A stretch of DNA of 64,000 bases from Leptospira kobayashii (lineage in GTDB: Bacteria; Spirochaetota; Leptospiria; Leptospirales; Leptospiraceae): positions 62,001 through 126,000 of the forward strand of contig NZ_AP025029.1 of assembly GCF_003114835.2 (NCBI RefSeq), in the 5' to 3' direction. Of the stretch, positions 25,014 through 33,393 are shown in pieces. The translations under genes and the position numbers were made by a program. Every line of letters starts with the position of its first letter. Within the stretch, counting starts at the first letter, position 1. The notes under the pieces were generated by a model, which was given only the letters and a program-made list of their open reading frames with translations, was not told where the DNA came from and made no database searches.

Positions 25014-26270
25014 TTATTTTGTCTTAATATCTTCCTGAATGAGTCTCGCCCCTGCCCTAAATGTCAGATAACTCCATACCCAACTGGTAAGTGTGCTGAA
25101 TTTATTTTTAAATCCTACTTGGTAGACGAGGTGGACAAAAAGCCATCCTAGCCATCCTATAAACCCTTTCATCTTGATACCGGCTAACTCTGCAACGGCG
25201 TCTTTTCTTCCGATTGTCGCCATATTACCTTTGTCGGTATATTTGAAACCTTTTGTTTTTTTGTTTTGCAGTAAGTTTCGAAGATATTTGGCTACATATC
25301 TTCCTTGCTGCATTGCAACGGGTGAGACTCCTGGCAAAGGCCGTTGCAGATTTTCGGAGAAATTGGCAACATCTCCGATGGCAAAAACAGAGTCCTGTCC
25401 TTTGACCAGACAATATTGATCCACTAGAATCCTCCCTCCCCTATCCTTTTCAAATGGAAAAGTTTTTGATAGGGATGCTGCTTCCACACCTGCCGCCCAG
25501 ATGATTGTTTTGGATTCTATTTTTTTGTCCTGAAGGTAAACTGCTTCCGAATCGATAGACTTGACCGGCGAATTCAAAAGGACTTCCACTCCTCTGGCTT
25601 CTAATTTTTTCTTTGTAAACAGACTCAATGACTCGTCGAAATTTGAAAGCAGTTTGGGTCCGGCTTCAATCAGTGTCACTTTGGACATGGCAGAATCTAT
25701 AAGTCGGAAATCCTTTCGGATTATATTACGGGATAATTCCGCAATAGAACCAGCTAACTCTACGCCAGTCGGTCCTCCTCCGATAATGACATAATTGAGA
25801 AGCTTTTTTGCAACCTCGGGATCTCCCGACAACTCCGCTTCCTCGAACGAAATAAGTAGTCTTCGTCGGATCTCCAAAGCGTCTTTTAGATTCTTTAAGC
25901 CTAGAGTGTAATTTTTCCAGTCATCATTTCCGAAATAGCTCGTTTGGGCTCCCAGAGAAAGGACTAGATAATCGTAGGATTCCGATTTATCGCTGAAATA
26001 GACTTTCTTATTTTCAAAATCGATTTTTTCAACATAACTCATTAGGATTTTTACGTTTTTATAATCGGTAGTGATTGATCTGGATGGGATTGCAATGTCT
26101 GCCGGAGAAAGTACAGCGGTAGCTACTTGATATAGTAAAGGCTGAAAGAGGTGATGATTGGTTTTATCGATTACCGTTACATCGAATTCAGGAAGATTTT
26201 TCAGAGATTTAATAACTTGTAGTCCTCCGAATCCTGCGCCAATGATAATTACTTTTTTTTTGCCTGACAT
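25014..26270 (-). CDS. ndh: Type II NADH dehydrogenase
   Basis: 418 residues. Two Rossmann signatures are seen: FAD-binding IIGAGFGGLQ near the N-terminus and NADH-binding VIIGGGPTGVELAG near residue 165. The conserved AIGDVANF and GVSPVAMQQGRYVAK stretches and a hydrophobic amphipathic C-terminus (FIGWLGWLFVHLVYQVGFKNK) that docks on the membrane complete the family picture. It passes electrons from NADH to menaquinone without proton pumping, which fits the menaquinone pathway gene mqnD in this window. Confidence 0.93.
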   Translation of the reverse strand: MSGKKKVIIIGAGFGGLQVIKSLKNLPEFDVTVIDKTNHHLFQPLLYQVATAVLSPADIAIPSRSITTDYKNVKILMSYVEKIDFENKKVYFSDKSESYDYLVLSLGAQTSYFGNDDWKNYTLGLKNLKDALEIRRRLLISFEEAELSGDPEVAKKLLNYVIIGGGPTGVELAGSIAELSRNIIRKDFRLIDSAMSKVTLIEAGPKLLSNFDESLSLFTKKKLEARGVEVLLNSPVKSIDSEAVYLQDKKIESKTIIWAAGVEAASLSKTFPFEKDRGGRILVDQYCLVKGQDSVFAIGDVANFSENLQRPLPGVSPVAMQQGRYVAKYLRNLLQNKKTKGFKYTDKGNMATIGRKDAVAELAGIKMKGFIGWLGWLFVHLVYQVGFKNKFSTLTSWVWSYLTFRAGARLIQEDIKTK

Positions 26271-26278
26271 ATTCCCTC

Positions 26279-26782
26279 TTAATGATTTGATGAAATTTGA
26301 TGTTCTGATTTTAGAAATTTTAGAAATCCGACGGATGCACTTTCGACTATATTTTGTACATTTTCAAATGCTTTCAGATCACCGTAATACGGATCAGGTA
26401 CTTCGGCATTTTTGAATTGGCCGTCTTCAAAAGAGCGAAAGAAATGAATCTTCCTATTATGGGATTCATCCGTTACGAGTGATCGAACGGTTTTAAAATT
26501 ATTATGATCCATCACCAGAATATAATCGAATCTTTGAAAATCCTGTTTAATGAATTTACGGGAGATATGGGTTAAATTTATATTTCTGGCTTTTGCCACT
26601 TCCCTTGTCCTTGGATCGGCAAGTTCTCCATCGTGATAACCTGCTGTTCCTGCGGAATCTATAAGAAAAAAATCGCTTAGATTCTCCTTATGGATTAGAC
26701 TTTGAAAAGCTCCCTCTGCAGCCGGAGAACGGCAGATATTTCCGAGACAAACGAAAAGGATTTTTATTTTATCTTCTTTCAC
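26279..26782 (-). CDS. Low-molecular-weight protein tyrosine phosphatase
   Basis: 167 residues. The catalytic P-loop VCLGNICRSPAAEG (C-x5-R) is near the N-terminus and the general-acid loop VPDPYYGD near the C-terminus, both intact. It should dephosphorylate tyrosines of proteins. It lies 8 nt before ndh and 6 nt after a protease gene, in one transcription unit. Confidence 0.93.
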   Translation of the reverse strand: MKEDKIKILFVCLGNICRSPAAEGAFQSLIHKENLSDFFLIDSAGTAGYHDGELADPRTREVAKARNINLTHISRKFIKQDFQRFDYILVMDHNNFKTVRSLVTDESHNRKIHFFRSFEDGQFKNAEVPDPYYGDLKAFENVQNIVESASVGFLKFLKSEHQISSNH

Positions 26783-26788
26783 TTAAGA

Positions 26789-27508
26789 TTAGTTTAAGTA
26801 ACACAACATTTTAGGGCCGTTTGTTTTGATCCACTTTTCCGCCTTTACGTATTCCGGATCGAGTTTGTTCACGATTTCCCAGAACTTATTTGAATGATTA
26901 TGTTCTTTAGTATGTGAAACTTCATGAATAACAACATACTTGATTACAAAATCCGGGCAATGAACCAGTCCTAAGTTAAAAGTAAGGTCATTGTCGGGAG
27001 AGCAACTCCCCCAAAGTGATTTCATTGTTCTCACTTTTACTGTATATTTTTTCGTATTTAATTTGGATGCGGTCTTGTCTACGATAGGAGTTATTTCTTC
27101 TAGTAGGATTTGTTTCAGAAATGACTTCGCTTTGTTTTCCTTTCCTTTTTGGCTTCTAAAACCTTTGTTGCTAAAGATAATTTCGGTATCTATCAACTTA
27201 GATTCTTTCTCCTCGAACCATTTTATCTTTCTATTTTGCCCGAAAATGGGAAGAATTTCACCATTCTTAAAATTGGTTTTTTGAGGATTGTTAGCCTTAT
27301 TTTTTTTATATTGATCCCATACCCAGGTTTTTCTTTCTTCCATAAAATTCTGGAGAAAAGATTTCGAAACTCTTCTGGGATGGCGAACTACAACTCTATT
27401 ATTCGGGTATACGGTAATAGAAACGTTCTTCCCTCTGATTTCTTTCAATTCATAAGGAATATCTAATCCTGGATAGTTAAAGGTATCTTTTTTCAGCATT
27501 TTATTCAA
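26789..27508 (-). CDS. YgjP-like metallopeptidase (DUF45)
   Basis: 239 residues. The zinc motif HEVSHTKEHNHSNKFW (HExxH plus a third histidine) lies near residue 198, preceded by the DUF45 signature MKSLWGSCSPDNDLTFNLGLVHCP. An all-beta N-terminal part (VSITVYPNNRVVVRHPRR) is typical. Cytoplasmic. It overlaps the upstream membrane protein by 8 bp. Confidence 0.92.
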   Translation of the reverse strand: MNKMLKKDTFNYPGLDIPYELKEIRGKNVSITVYPNNRVVVRHPRRVSKSFLQNFMEERKTWVWDQYKKNKANNPQKTNFKNGEILPIFGQNRKIKWFEEKESKLIDTEIIFSNKGFRSQKGKENKAKSFLKQILLEEITPIVDKTASKLNTKKYTVKVRTMKSLWGSCSPDNDLTFNLGLVHCPDFVIKYVVIHEVSHTKEHNHSNKFWEIVNKLDPEYVKAEKWIKTNGPKMLCYLN

Positions 27509-28541
27509 TGTTCGGAGATGCCCCCTCTCTGGGAATGCTCCAATTCACCCGGTTAAGTGCTGCTATTTCGATGGAAAAATCTTTGATATTGATATGTGAT
27601 TTGAATCCTCCGACGAAATTGGAAAGTACATCATCATAGGATAATCCACCCCGCGCTTTAAACTTTCCTTCGGAAAAAAAACGTCTGTGAGTCAGTCGGA
27701 TGTACGTCAGCCAGGAATCATTGAATTTATAACCTATTTCATTGCTCATTTGAAATCCTACGCCTATATTATCCGATAGGAAATTGATGGAACGTTGAAC
27801 GTGAAAATCTCTGGTGGTGATTCTGCCGATTGAAGGCATAAAAGAGAAATCAAAGTAAAAATTTTCGAACGAATTTCTGTATCCGAAGCCGTAAAAATAT
27901 TCATTGAGATTATTCGAATAACTTAGACCGAGGCCGATAGGTGCATAGAATACCGGTCTGGCATCAATGAATTGATTCACATCGTAAAATATATACTTGA
28001 AGTAAGAATACCTTGCGCCTGCAGTCAAAAAAAAGCCACTCCCTTGGGTCCAATAATTCGGACTGGCGGTTTGGAAATAATATCTGGCAAAAGCCTCCAC
28101 TCGGTTTTCGGTAATGCTTGATTTCCCGATTCCGTCGGCAAAATTTCTGGAACCTGAGAATACATTTGCAGAGTCATGGTAACTCCATTCTCTTGTTGCG
28201 ATATTTGTTGTTTGTTCTTGAGCGGTCGTTGCCAAAAGAAAATCTTCGTCTCTTGCTTGGCCGGAATTTTGAGTCCACCCGGTTGTTTTGAGCGCTCCTC
28301 TGATTTCCCATTTGCCTTCGGAATACGATCCGAAGATTCCGAATATTGTTGAATTCCTGGGGAATGAAATTCGGGAGCCACCTCTGATTCCTGAGAGATT
28401 GGGAAATCGATTGCCCGTTTCGAAAATAAATTCACCGCCGTTTCTTTCTAAACTTGGGCCCCAAATGACTTCCGATTTAATTGGCGAAAAGGTGAATAAA
28501 ATTAAAAATAAAACGAATATATTTGAATTTCGAGGCACCAT
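27501..28541 (-). CDS. Putative outer-membrane beta-barrel protein
   Basis: 346 residues from ATG 28541, which gives a signal peptide (RNSNIFVLFLILFTFSPIKS). A longer frame to GTG 28607 would start inside the 28584-28616 palindrome and is unlikely. The mature part is rich in alternating aromatic/polar strands with glycine turns (YFYGFGYRNSFENFYFDF, GVGFQMSNEIGYKFNDSWLTY), as in outer-membrane barrels. No named family recognised. Confidence 0.75.
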   Translation of the reverse strand: MVPRNSNIFVLFLILFTFSPIKSEVIWGPSLERNGGEFIFETGNRFPNLSGIRGGSRISFPRNSTIFGIFGSYSEGKWEIRGALKTTGWTQNSGQARDEDFLLATTAQEQTTNIATREWSYHDSANVFSGSRNFADGIGKSSITENRVEAFARYYFQTASPNYWTQGSGFFLTAGARYSYFKYIFYDVNQFIDARPVFYAPIGLGLSYSNNLNEYFYGFGYRNSFENFYFDFSFMPSIGRITTRDFHVQRSINFLSDNIGVGFQMSNEIGYKFNDSWLTYIRLTHRRFFSEGKFKARGGLSYDDVLSNFVGGFKSHINIKDFSIEIAALNRVNWSIPREGASPNIE

Positions 28542-28583
28542 CTTAATGTTTTTTAAACCTACTAAACTGTAAATTCCTAAATC

Positions 28584-28616
28584 CTCTAAGGGGTGAAATG
28601 GTTTCACCCCTTAGAG
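28584..28616. promoter_or_regulatory. 33-bp palindrome upstream of parA2 (candidate parS or operator)
   Basis: Two 16-bp arms, CTCTAAGGGGTGAAAT and GTTTCACCCCTTAGAG, around one central base, complementary at 15 of 16 positions. The core GGGGTGAAAT/GTTTCACCCC recurs inside parB2 and, degenerate, at 23349. It sits 55 bp before the parA2 start and is the best candidate for the centromere and autoregulatory operator of the second partition system. Confidence 0.6.
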
Positions 28617-28670
28617 ACATAATTAAATTGACAGCAGGGATCAACAATATGAATTTTAGAAAGGTAAACG

Positions 28671-29597
28671 ATGTCCGGTAGCAACAAAGAATATTCTTGG
28701 GAAGAGGCAGCCTCTTTTGCTAAGCTAAGCTTGGAAAAATTCAAAGAGAAAGCCGAAGGATTAAAAATTCCGGGATGGAAAACCGGAAAATTCAAGTTGG
28801 GAAATCTTGAGAAATACTTCAATGGATCCGATGGTGAAGATTTTGATTCGCATATTATTGCGATTTCAAATCAAAAAGGGGGGGAAGGGAAGACTACGAT
28901 CAGCTTGTATCTTGCCGAAGCTCTTTCGCAGGATCATAAGGTTTTGCTTGTCGATTGGGACCCGCAAGCAAATGCGACCCAGCTGTTTCTCAAAGAAGAT
29001 GCTCCTTCCGTTATGGAATGTTTGGGGTACAGAGGCAGAAAGAAAATTTCCATAAAGAATATCATATATAATATTTCGACAAATTTCGATTTGGTTCCTT
29101 CCGCACTCGAGCTTGCAAACTTGACAACACCTTATGAAAGAGATGACTTCGAGCTTTTGAAAGAAGCTTTGCTTCCTATTCGTTCCGAATATGAATATAT
29201 TATCATCGATTGCCCTCCTTCCCTGGGATTGATTTTAGAGAATGCATTATTAAGCGCAGATTTCATATTGGTTCCTATCCAGACCAGGGCATTCAGTTTG
29301 CAGGGAATCAAAGACCTTCACGAAACGATAACAAAGATTCAAAAGAAGGCAAATCCCCGCCTAAAGTTATTGGGAGCAATCTTAAATCAATATGAGGGTC
29401 AAAAGGCTTTGTCAGGTTTGGCTGAAGGAATAAAGAAATATTTTCCTGTTTTTGAAACTGTCATTTATAGGAGAGAATCGATTCCTCAGGCCCAAGCGAA
29501 AATGTCTCTTCTTTCAAAGATTGATAACGCTACTCTAAAGAACTTTAAAGAACTCGCTTCTGAGGTAAAGGGGAGAATTCATGTCGAAAAAAACTGA
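28671..29597 (+). CDS. parA: ParA partition ATPase with N-terminal DNA-binding-like extension (second system)
   Basis: 308 residues. About 55 N-terminal residues resemble a MerR/excisionase-type helix-turn-helix (EEAASFAKLSLEKFKEKAEG, then KTGKFKLGNLEKYF). The ATPase follows with deviant Walker A KGGEGKTT (residues 69-76), DWDPQANAT and IIIDCPPS. Plasmid ParA proteins of type Ia use such an extension to repress their own promoter. It differs strongly from the ParA at 2066, so this is not a recent duplication. It overlaps parB2 by 17 bp. Confidence 0.93.
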   Translation: MSGSNKEYSWEEAASFAKLSLEKFKEKAEGLKIPGWKTGKFKLGNLEKYFNGSDGEDFDSHIIAISNQKGGEGKTTISLYLAEALSQDHKVLLVDWDPQANATQLFLKEDAPSVMECLGYRGRKKISIKNIIYNISTNFDLVPSALELANLTTPYERDDFELLKEALLPIRSEYEYIIIDCPPSLGLILENALLSADFILVPIQTRAFSLQGIKDLHETITKIQKKANPRLKLLGAILNQYEGQKALSGLAEGIKKYFPVFETVIYRRESIPQAQAKMSLLSKIDNATLKNFKELASEVKGRIHVEKN

Positions 29598-30282
29598 ATT
29601 TCAAGCTTTGGATTTAATCTCGGCTTATACTGAGAAAAAGAAACATCCTTCTTCTTTCGAGCTAGCTCATATTTTTCCCAATCCCGTCCAACCCAGAATT
29701 ATCGGTAAGGAAGATGTGGAAGATCTCGTCCAATCTATGGATAGACTCGGGTTGCTCGAACCGATTCTGATCCGTAAGGATAAGAATAAATACTGGATTG
29801 TTGCAGGAGAAAGAAGATACCGTGCTGCGATCAAGCTGGGGTGGAAAGAAATCCAAGCGACTGTAACGGATGCGGATGAAGAAATCTGTTATGAAATGGC
29901 ACTTGCTGAAAACGAAAAACGCAAAAACCTCAATCCGTGGGAAGTTGGAAAAGCAATCCAATATTTGAGAAAAGAGAAAAAGAAGACAGCCGAGGAAGTT
30001 TCCAAACTTCTCGGTTATACCGAGAGATATGTGAAACAATTGAGTTCCATTGCTAGACTTGATCAGAAGACAGTCATGGAAATGATTATTTCAGGTAAAC
30101 CGACTTCGGTAAAAAATTTAGAATCTGTTTTGAGAAGTAAAGAGAATAGGGGGGGTGAAATCATTTCACCCACGTCATCTAAGCTCAAGATAACTGCGGA
30201 TCTTAGTGGACTGACCGTTAAAGCACGGGAAAGTTTTCATCGAGAGTTCAATAGTTTGAAAAAAAAATACGGAATAATATAA
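29581..30282 (+). CDS. parB: ParB partition protein (second system)
   Basis: 233 residues, shorter than the ParB at 2802. Box II is GERRYRAA (residues 76-83), followed by the AENEKRKNLNPWEVG stretch and a helix-turn-helix (TAEEVSKLLGYTERYVKQLSS). Its coding sequence contains a 19-bp palindrome of the same type as that upstream of parA2, so ParB2 may bind within its own gene. ATG start with AAGGGGAG shortly upstream. Confidence 0.92.
   Translation: MSKKTEFQALDLISAYTEKKKHPSSFELAHIFPNPVQPRIIGKEDVEDLVQSMDRLGLLEPILIRKDKNKYWIVAGERRYRAAIKLGWKEIQATVTDADEEICYEMALAENEKRKNLNPWEVGKAIQYLRKEKKKTAEEVSKLLGYTERYVKQLSSIARLDQKTVMEMIISGKPTSVKNLESVLRSKENRGGEIISPTSSKLKITADLSGLTVKARESFHREFNSLKKKYGII
30153..30171. 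promoter_or_regulatory. 19-bp palindrome inside parB2 (candidate parS)
   Basis: Perfect 9-bp arms GGGTGAAAT and ATTTCACCC around a single C. It matches the core of the 28584-28616 palindrome. Location inside the coding region suggests a binding site rather than a transcription terminator. Confidence 0.55.
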
Positions 30283-30296
30283 CTTAAGGCGGCTTA

Positions 30297-30944
30297 ATGA
30301 AAACCTTGCTAAAATTTAAACAACTTGGTGATGTTGAAAACGAATTGGGAATCATACTTGCGTGTGATAGAAAACCTAAATATGATTTAACTGTTTTTCA
30401 GATTTTTGATTTTATGTCGGCTCAAATAGAATCTTCCATTCAGTCTGCAACTGATTCAAATCGCGCAGGCGTGTTTGCAAGGTTCATCGGTAAATATAAA
30501 TTTGCGAAACTTCTGACGTCTGGGAGCTTCACAAAAGCAAATCAGATCTTCGGATTTCCTCAGAAGAAAGAATCCGGTGATGAAAAACTCGCGGAGACCA
30601 GATTGAAAACTGCAATCACCGCTTTCAAATTGCATTCCGGCCCTTTTGGGTTTCATCCGGTTTACGGTGATTTGGATAAGAAACAATGGGAAAAGCTGCA
30701 TAGTATTCTAGCCGGTTTTCTTTTCGGATATATTGCACTCGAAGGCGATGAAAAGATCCGATTCTTTAAAGAGAAGGAAGCCAAACGGGAAAAGTTTGCA
30801 CAAGAGAAAATCGAGAGCCAACATAAGAAACATCGGGAAGGAAAAGAAGGTCAAAACCATCAGCATCCGAATAGAAAGTGGAAGAACAGAAAAAGAAATA
30901 ACTATAAAGGTAATAAAAACGGTGGGAAAGGCGGAGCTAAATGA
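30297..30944 (+). CDS. Protein with basic, Asn/Gly-rich tail, in the second par operon
   Basis: 215 residues beginning 14 nt after parB2. Residues 1-160 are a helical globular domain of no family I recognise. The last 50 residues are dominated by K, R, H, N, Q and G (NRKWKNRKRNNYKGNKNGG), typical of RNA- or DNA-binding tails. Co-transcription with parA2-parB2 suggests a nucleoid- or replicon-related role, but this is inference from context. Confidence 0.8.
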   Translation: MKTLLKFKQLGDVENELGIILACDRKPKYDLTVFQIFDFMSAQIESSIQSATDSNRAGVFARFIGKYKFAKLLTSGSFTKANQIFGFPQKKESGDEKLAETRLKTAITAFKLHSGPFGFHPVYGDLDKKQWEKLHSILAGFLFGYIALEGDEKIRFFKEKEAKREKFAQEKIESQHKKHREGKEGQNHQHPNRKWKNRKRNNYKGNKNGGKGGAK

Positions 30945-31546
30945 AAATTTCGCTGATTTCGGGAAGCCAAAGAAAAAAATCCCAATCAACTAAAGTAGCC
31001 AATTATTGTAATTCACTGTTAAAACAAGCCGGAGTCGCCGAATCATTATTATTCGATCTAGGTGAAAACCCTCTTCCTATTTGGAATCCGGACATGTGGG
31101 AGAAGGAATCGGATATTAAAAGCTTATGGCTGGAATACTCTAAAGGAATTTCCGATTCGGACGGATATGTTGTGGTTTGCCCTGAATACAACGGAATGGC
31201 AAGCCCGGCTTTGAAAAATATGTTTTTGTTTTTTTCAAATACGGATTTGGCTCACAAGCCGGGGATCATCATTACTGTTTCTTCCGGATTGGGCGGCGCT
31301 TATCCTAATAATGAATTGAGAACATCGAGCTATAAAAATTCCAGAATCGTGTACATTCCCGATCATGTGATCGTAAGACATGTTGAATCCGTTTTGAACC
31401 AAGATACTCCTGAAAGTAAAGATGATGAGAGAATCAGAAAAAGGCTTCAATATTCGATTGCTGTATTTTTGGAATATGTTAAAGCCTTAAAATCGGTTCG
31501 TGAAAGTGGAGTCATCGATTTGAAAACCTTTGCTGCAGGTTTTTGA
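30941..31546 (+). CDS. NADPH-dependent FMN reductase family protein
   Basis: 201 residues. The flavodoxin-like fold starts with SLISGSQRKKSQSTKVANY (phosphate-binding loop) and has the family hallmark CPEYNGMASPALKNM near residue 87. It reduces FMN or quinone-type substrates with NADPH. Its ATG overlaps the preceding stop by 4 bp, making it the last gene of the second par operon. It overlaps the acyltransferase gene tail to tail by 35 bp. Confidence 0.9.
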   Translation: MKISLISGSQRKKSQSTKVANYCNSLLKQAGVAESLLFDLGENPLPIWNPDMWEKESDIKSLWLEYSKGISDSDGYVVVCPEYNGMASPALKNMFLFFSNTDLAHKPGIIITVSSGLGGAYPNNELRTSSYKNSRIVYIPDHVIVRHVESVLNQDTPESKDDERIRKRLQYSIAVFLEYVKALKSVRESGVIDLKTFAAGF

Positions 31547-32579
31547 TAATCAGGGCAAACAAGCCGGGTATACTAAGGTTTAGGAATAAAGTTATTAAAT
31601 AACCGAGTATCGGTCCGCCGAAACTATACGGGTCCCAAGAGTGCATTGTATGAATCACGAAGGGATGGATTAGGAATATAAAAAGGCTGTTTTTGCCGAT
31701 AAAACTTATCAACCTGACAAAAAATACATTTTTATCATTTGAAAGTAACGAATGTAAGATAATTACTGTTGCGATCGGATAAAAAAGATGGTGGTTTTTC
31801 ATTTCGATTCCGTTAAAGCTAAATGATCCTAAAATCAGTACGGAAATGGAAAGAACGATAGAAATCGAAAATATCTGAAATCGGTTTGAAGGCAGATATT
31901 TCGGAGAGATACTTCCCTGTTTAAGGAGGAGTCCCAATCCGAAAAAACCTAGATAGTTGAAAATGGAAATGGGGCCGTACCAAGAAGGTAGTATCCCGTT
32001 GAGAATATTGATATTCGATAGAAAGTTAAGAAATAAAGACAAAACGACCGTTATTGTTAACCATTTTCCTTCTTTTAAAAACGAAGGAAGTATAAAAAAC
32101 AGAATATAGAATTGAAAGAGTAGGGGAACAAAATAATAGGGAGCGAAGACCTGACCTGTTAATAGTTTGAGGGTGAAATCCAAGAGTGCCCAGTCTTTGT
32201 ATTTGATTAAATAGCCGATGGCGGATGCGAGCGTATAAGGTAGGACGAGGCCGGTGAATTTCGTTTTCCAGTAACCTGGTTTGATCTTCAAATAAAGGGA
32301 CGATCCGAATACAAAGACAGGAACTGAGAAACGACTTAAGTTTGATAAGAATAAAGTCCAGTTCGTAACATTGGGCTCATTCGGATGAAAGAAATAAAAA
32401 TAAGAATGTATATGGATCATTACAATTCCTATCATAGCAAATCCGCGGATTTGATCCAGTCTGGTATCTCTGGCTTTTTCGTTGATAAAGTTGGGAACTT
32501 GGAAAGGAGTTTTGAAAATCAAAACTTGAAATGCATAAAAACCAGTTAGTACTATTCCGAATAATTCCCATTCAAACAT
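31512..32579 (-). CDS. Acyltransferase 3 family membrane protein (OafA-like)
   Basis: 355 residues with about ten membrane helices. The early motif RDTRLDQIRGFAMIGIVMIHIHSY is the RxxxLD.lRG..i..V...H signature of acyltransferase family 3, which O-acetylates sugars of surface polysaccharides or related substrates. Single-gene unit between a divergent cNMP gene and the convergent FMN reductase. Confidence 0.88.
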   Translation of the reverse strand: MFEWELFGIVLTGFYAFQVLIFKTPFQVPNFINEKARDTRLDQIRGFAMIGIVMIHIHSYFYFFHPNEPNVTNWTLFLSNLSRFSVPVFVFGSSLYLKIKPGYWKTKFTGLVLPYTLASAIGYLIKYKDWALLDFTLKLLTGQVFAPYYFVPLLFQFYILFFILPSFLKEGKWLTITVVLSLFLNFLSNINILNGILPSWYGPISIFNYLGFFGLGLLLKQGSISPKYLPSNRFQIFSISIVLSISVLILGSFSFNGIEMKNHHLFYPIATVIILHSLLSNDKNVFFVRLISFIGKNSLFIFLIHPFVIHTMHSWDPYSFGGPILGYLITLFLNLSIPGLFALIIKNLQQRFSNR

Positions 32580-32689
32580 TAAAATCTTCCTTTTTTCTCA
32601 TTATTCCGGCAATCTACCGGAGAAAGAAAGGAAAATGAATTCAGAATTCGGAGAAAGATGCCAAAAATGTATATAGGAGTCTCCATAGA

Positions 32690-33136
32690 ATGAGTCAAAT
32701 TAGCATTCCTTCCGGGCAAAGAATCTTCAAAGAAGGAGAGATGAATAACGCAATGTACATCATCCTTAAGGGGAGTGTTGAAATATTTTTTACCGTCAAC
32801 AATAGCCAGACGAGACTCGCTCTTATGAGACCTGGTGACTTCTTCGGTGAGATGGCTCTTTTCAGTTCCAATCCTAGAAGTGCTACGGCAAGAGCTCTTA
32901 CGAATTCCGAGCTTGCAACCATCGAAAGCAAACAACAGCTTGAGAATTTTTTGGTCAAAAATCCGAAATTTGCCGCGAAGATGGTTTCGATTATGGCCGA
33001 TCGGTTGGCGAAAACAAACGAGTTATTGATCACGAGTATGGAAAATTCAGTCGCTAAGAAAATAGAATTTAGTACGAATTTAAACGGAGACGGATCTGAC
33101 TCGGAAAGTAACGTTACGGATTTTGATAATCCTTAA
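32690..33136 (+). CDS. Stand-alone cyclic-nucleotide-binding-domain protein
   Basis: 148 residues. A single CRP-type cNMP fold with the phosphate-binding cassette PGDFFGEMALFSSNPRSATARA, including the Gly-Glu and Arg that hold cAMP or cGMP. After the domain and a C-helix the protein ends without a helix-turn-helix or any effector domain, so it must act through a partner. GGAG lies 11 nt before ATG 32690. It overlaps the next convergent gene by 4 bp. Confidence 0.9.
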   Translation: MSQISIPSGQRIFKEGEMNNAMYIILKGSVEIFFTVNNSQTRLALMRPGDFFGEMALFSSNPRSATARALTNSELATIESKQQLENFLVKNPKFAAKMVSIMADRLAKTNELLITSMENSVAKKIEFSTNLNGDGSDSESNVTDFDNP

Positions 33137-33384
33137 CCGAAGATAGAAGGTAGATTTTTTTTAATTAACATCATTTCAAGAACGGGGGCATAACTCATCA
33201 TATTCGCAATTGATAGTTTTTGATTTTCCGAACTTAGAAATTCTTTCAATAATTCCAATACCTCCTCTTCTTCCAGCTCGGAGATATATGGAAATTCAGG
33301 ATGGTCTTTTAGCGAGAAGTGGCGGATATTATTCGGGTCTTGTAGAAATTCTTCCGATTGATTAACTAATTCTTTCCAAAACAT
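33133..33384 (-). CDS. Small acidic protein downstream of the HDOD gene
   Basis: 83 residues, acidic and helical (SELEEEEVLELLKEFLSSEN), no signal peptide. It lies 9 nt after the ATPase-HDOD gene in the same direction and is likely co-transcribed. No family recognised; it could be a small partner of the large protein. Confidence 0.65.
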   Translation of the reverse strand: MFWKELVNQSEEFLQDPNNIRHFSLKDHPEFPYISELEEEEVLELLKEFLSSENQKLSIANMMSYAPVLEMMLIKKNLPSIFG

Positions 33385-33393
33385 AGCATCCTC

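Noticed and set aside
28542..28607. Longer start for the outer-membrane-like protein
   Set aside because: The first codons are the 28584-28616 palindrome; the signal peptide starts at ATG 28541.
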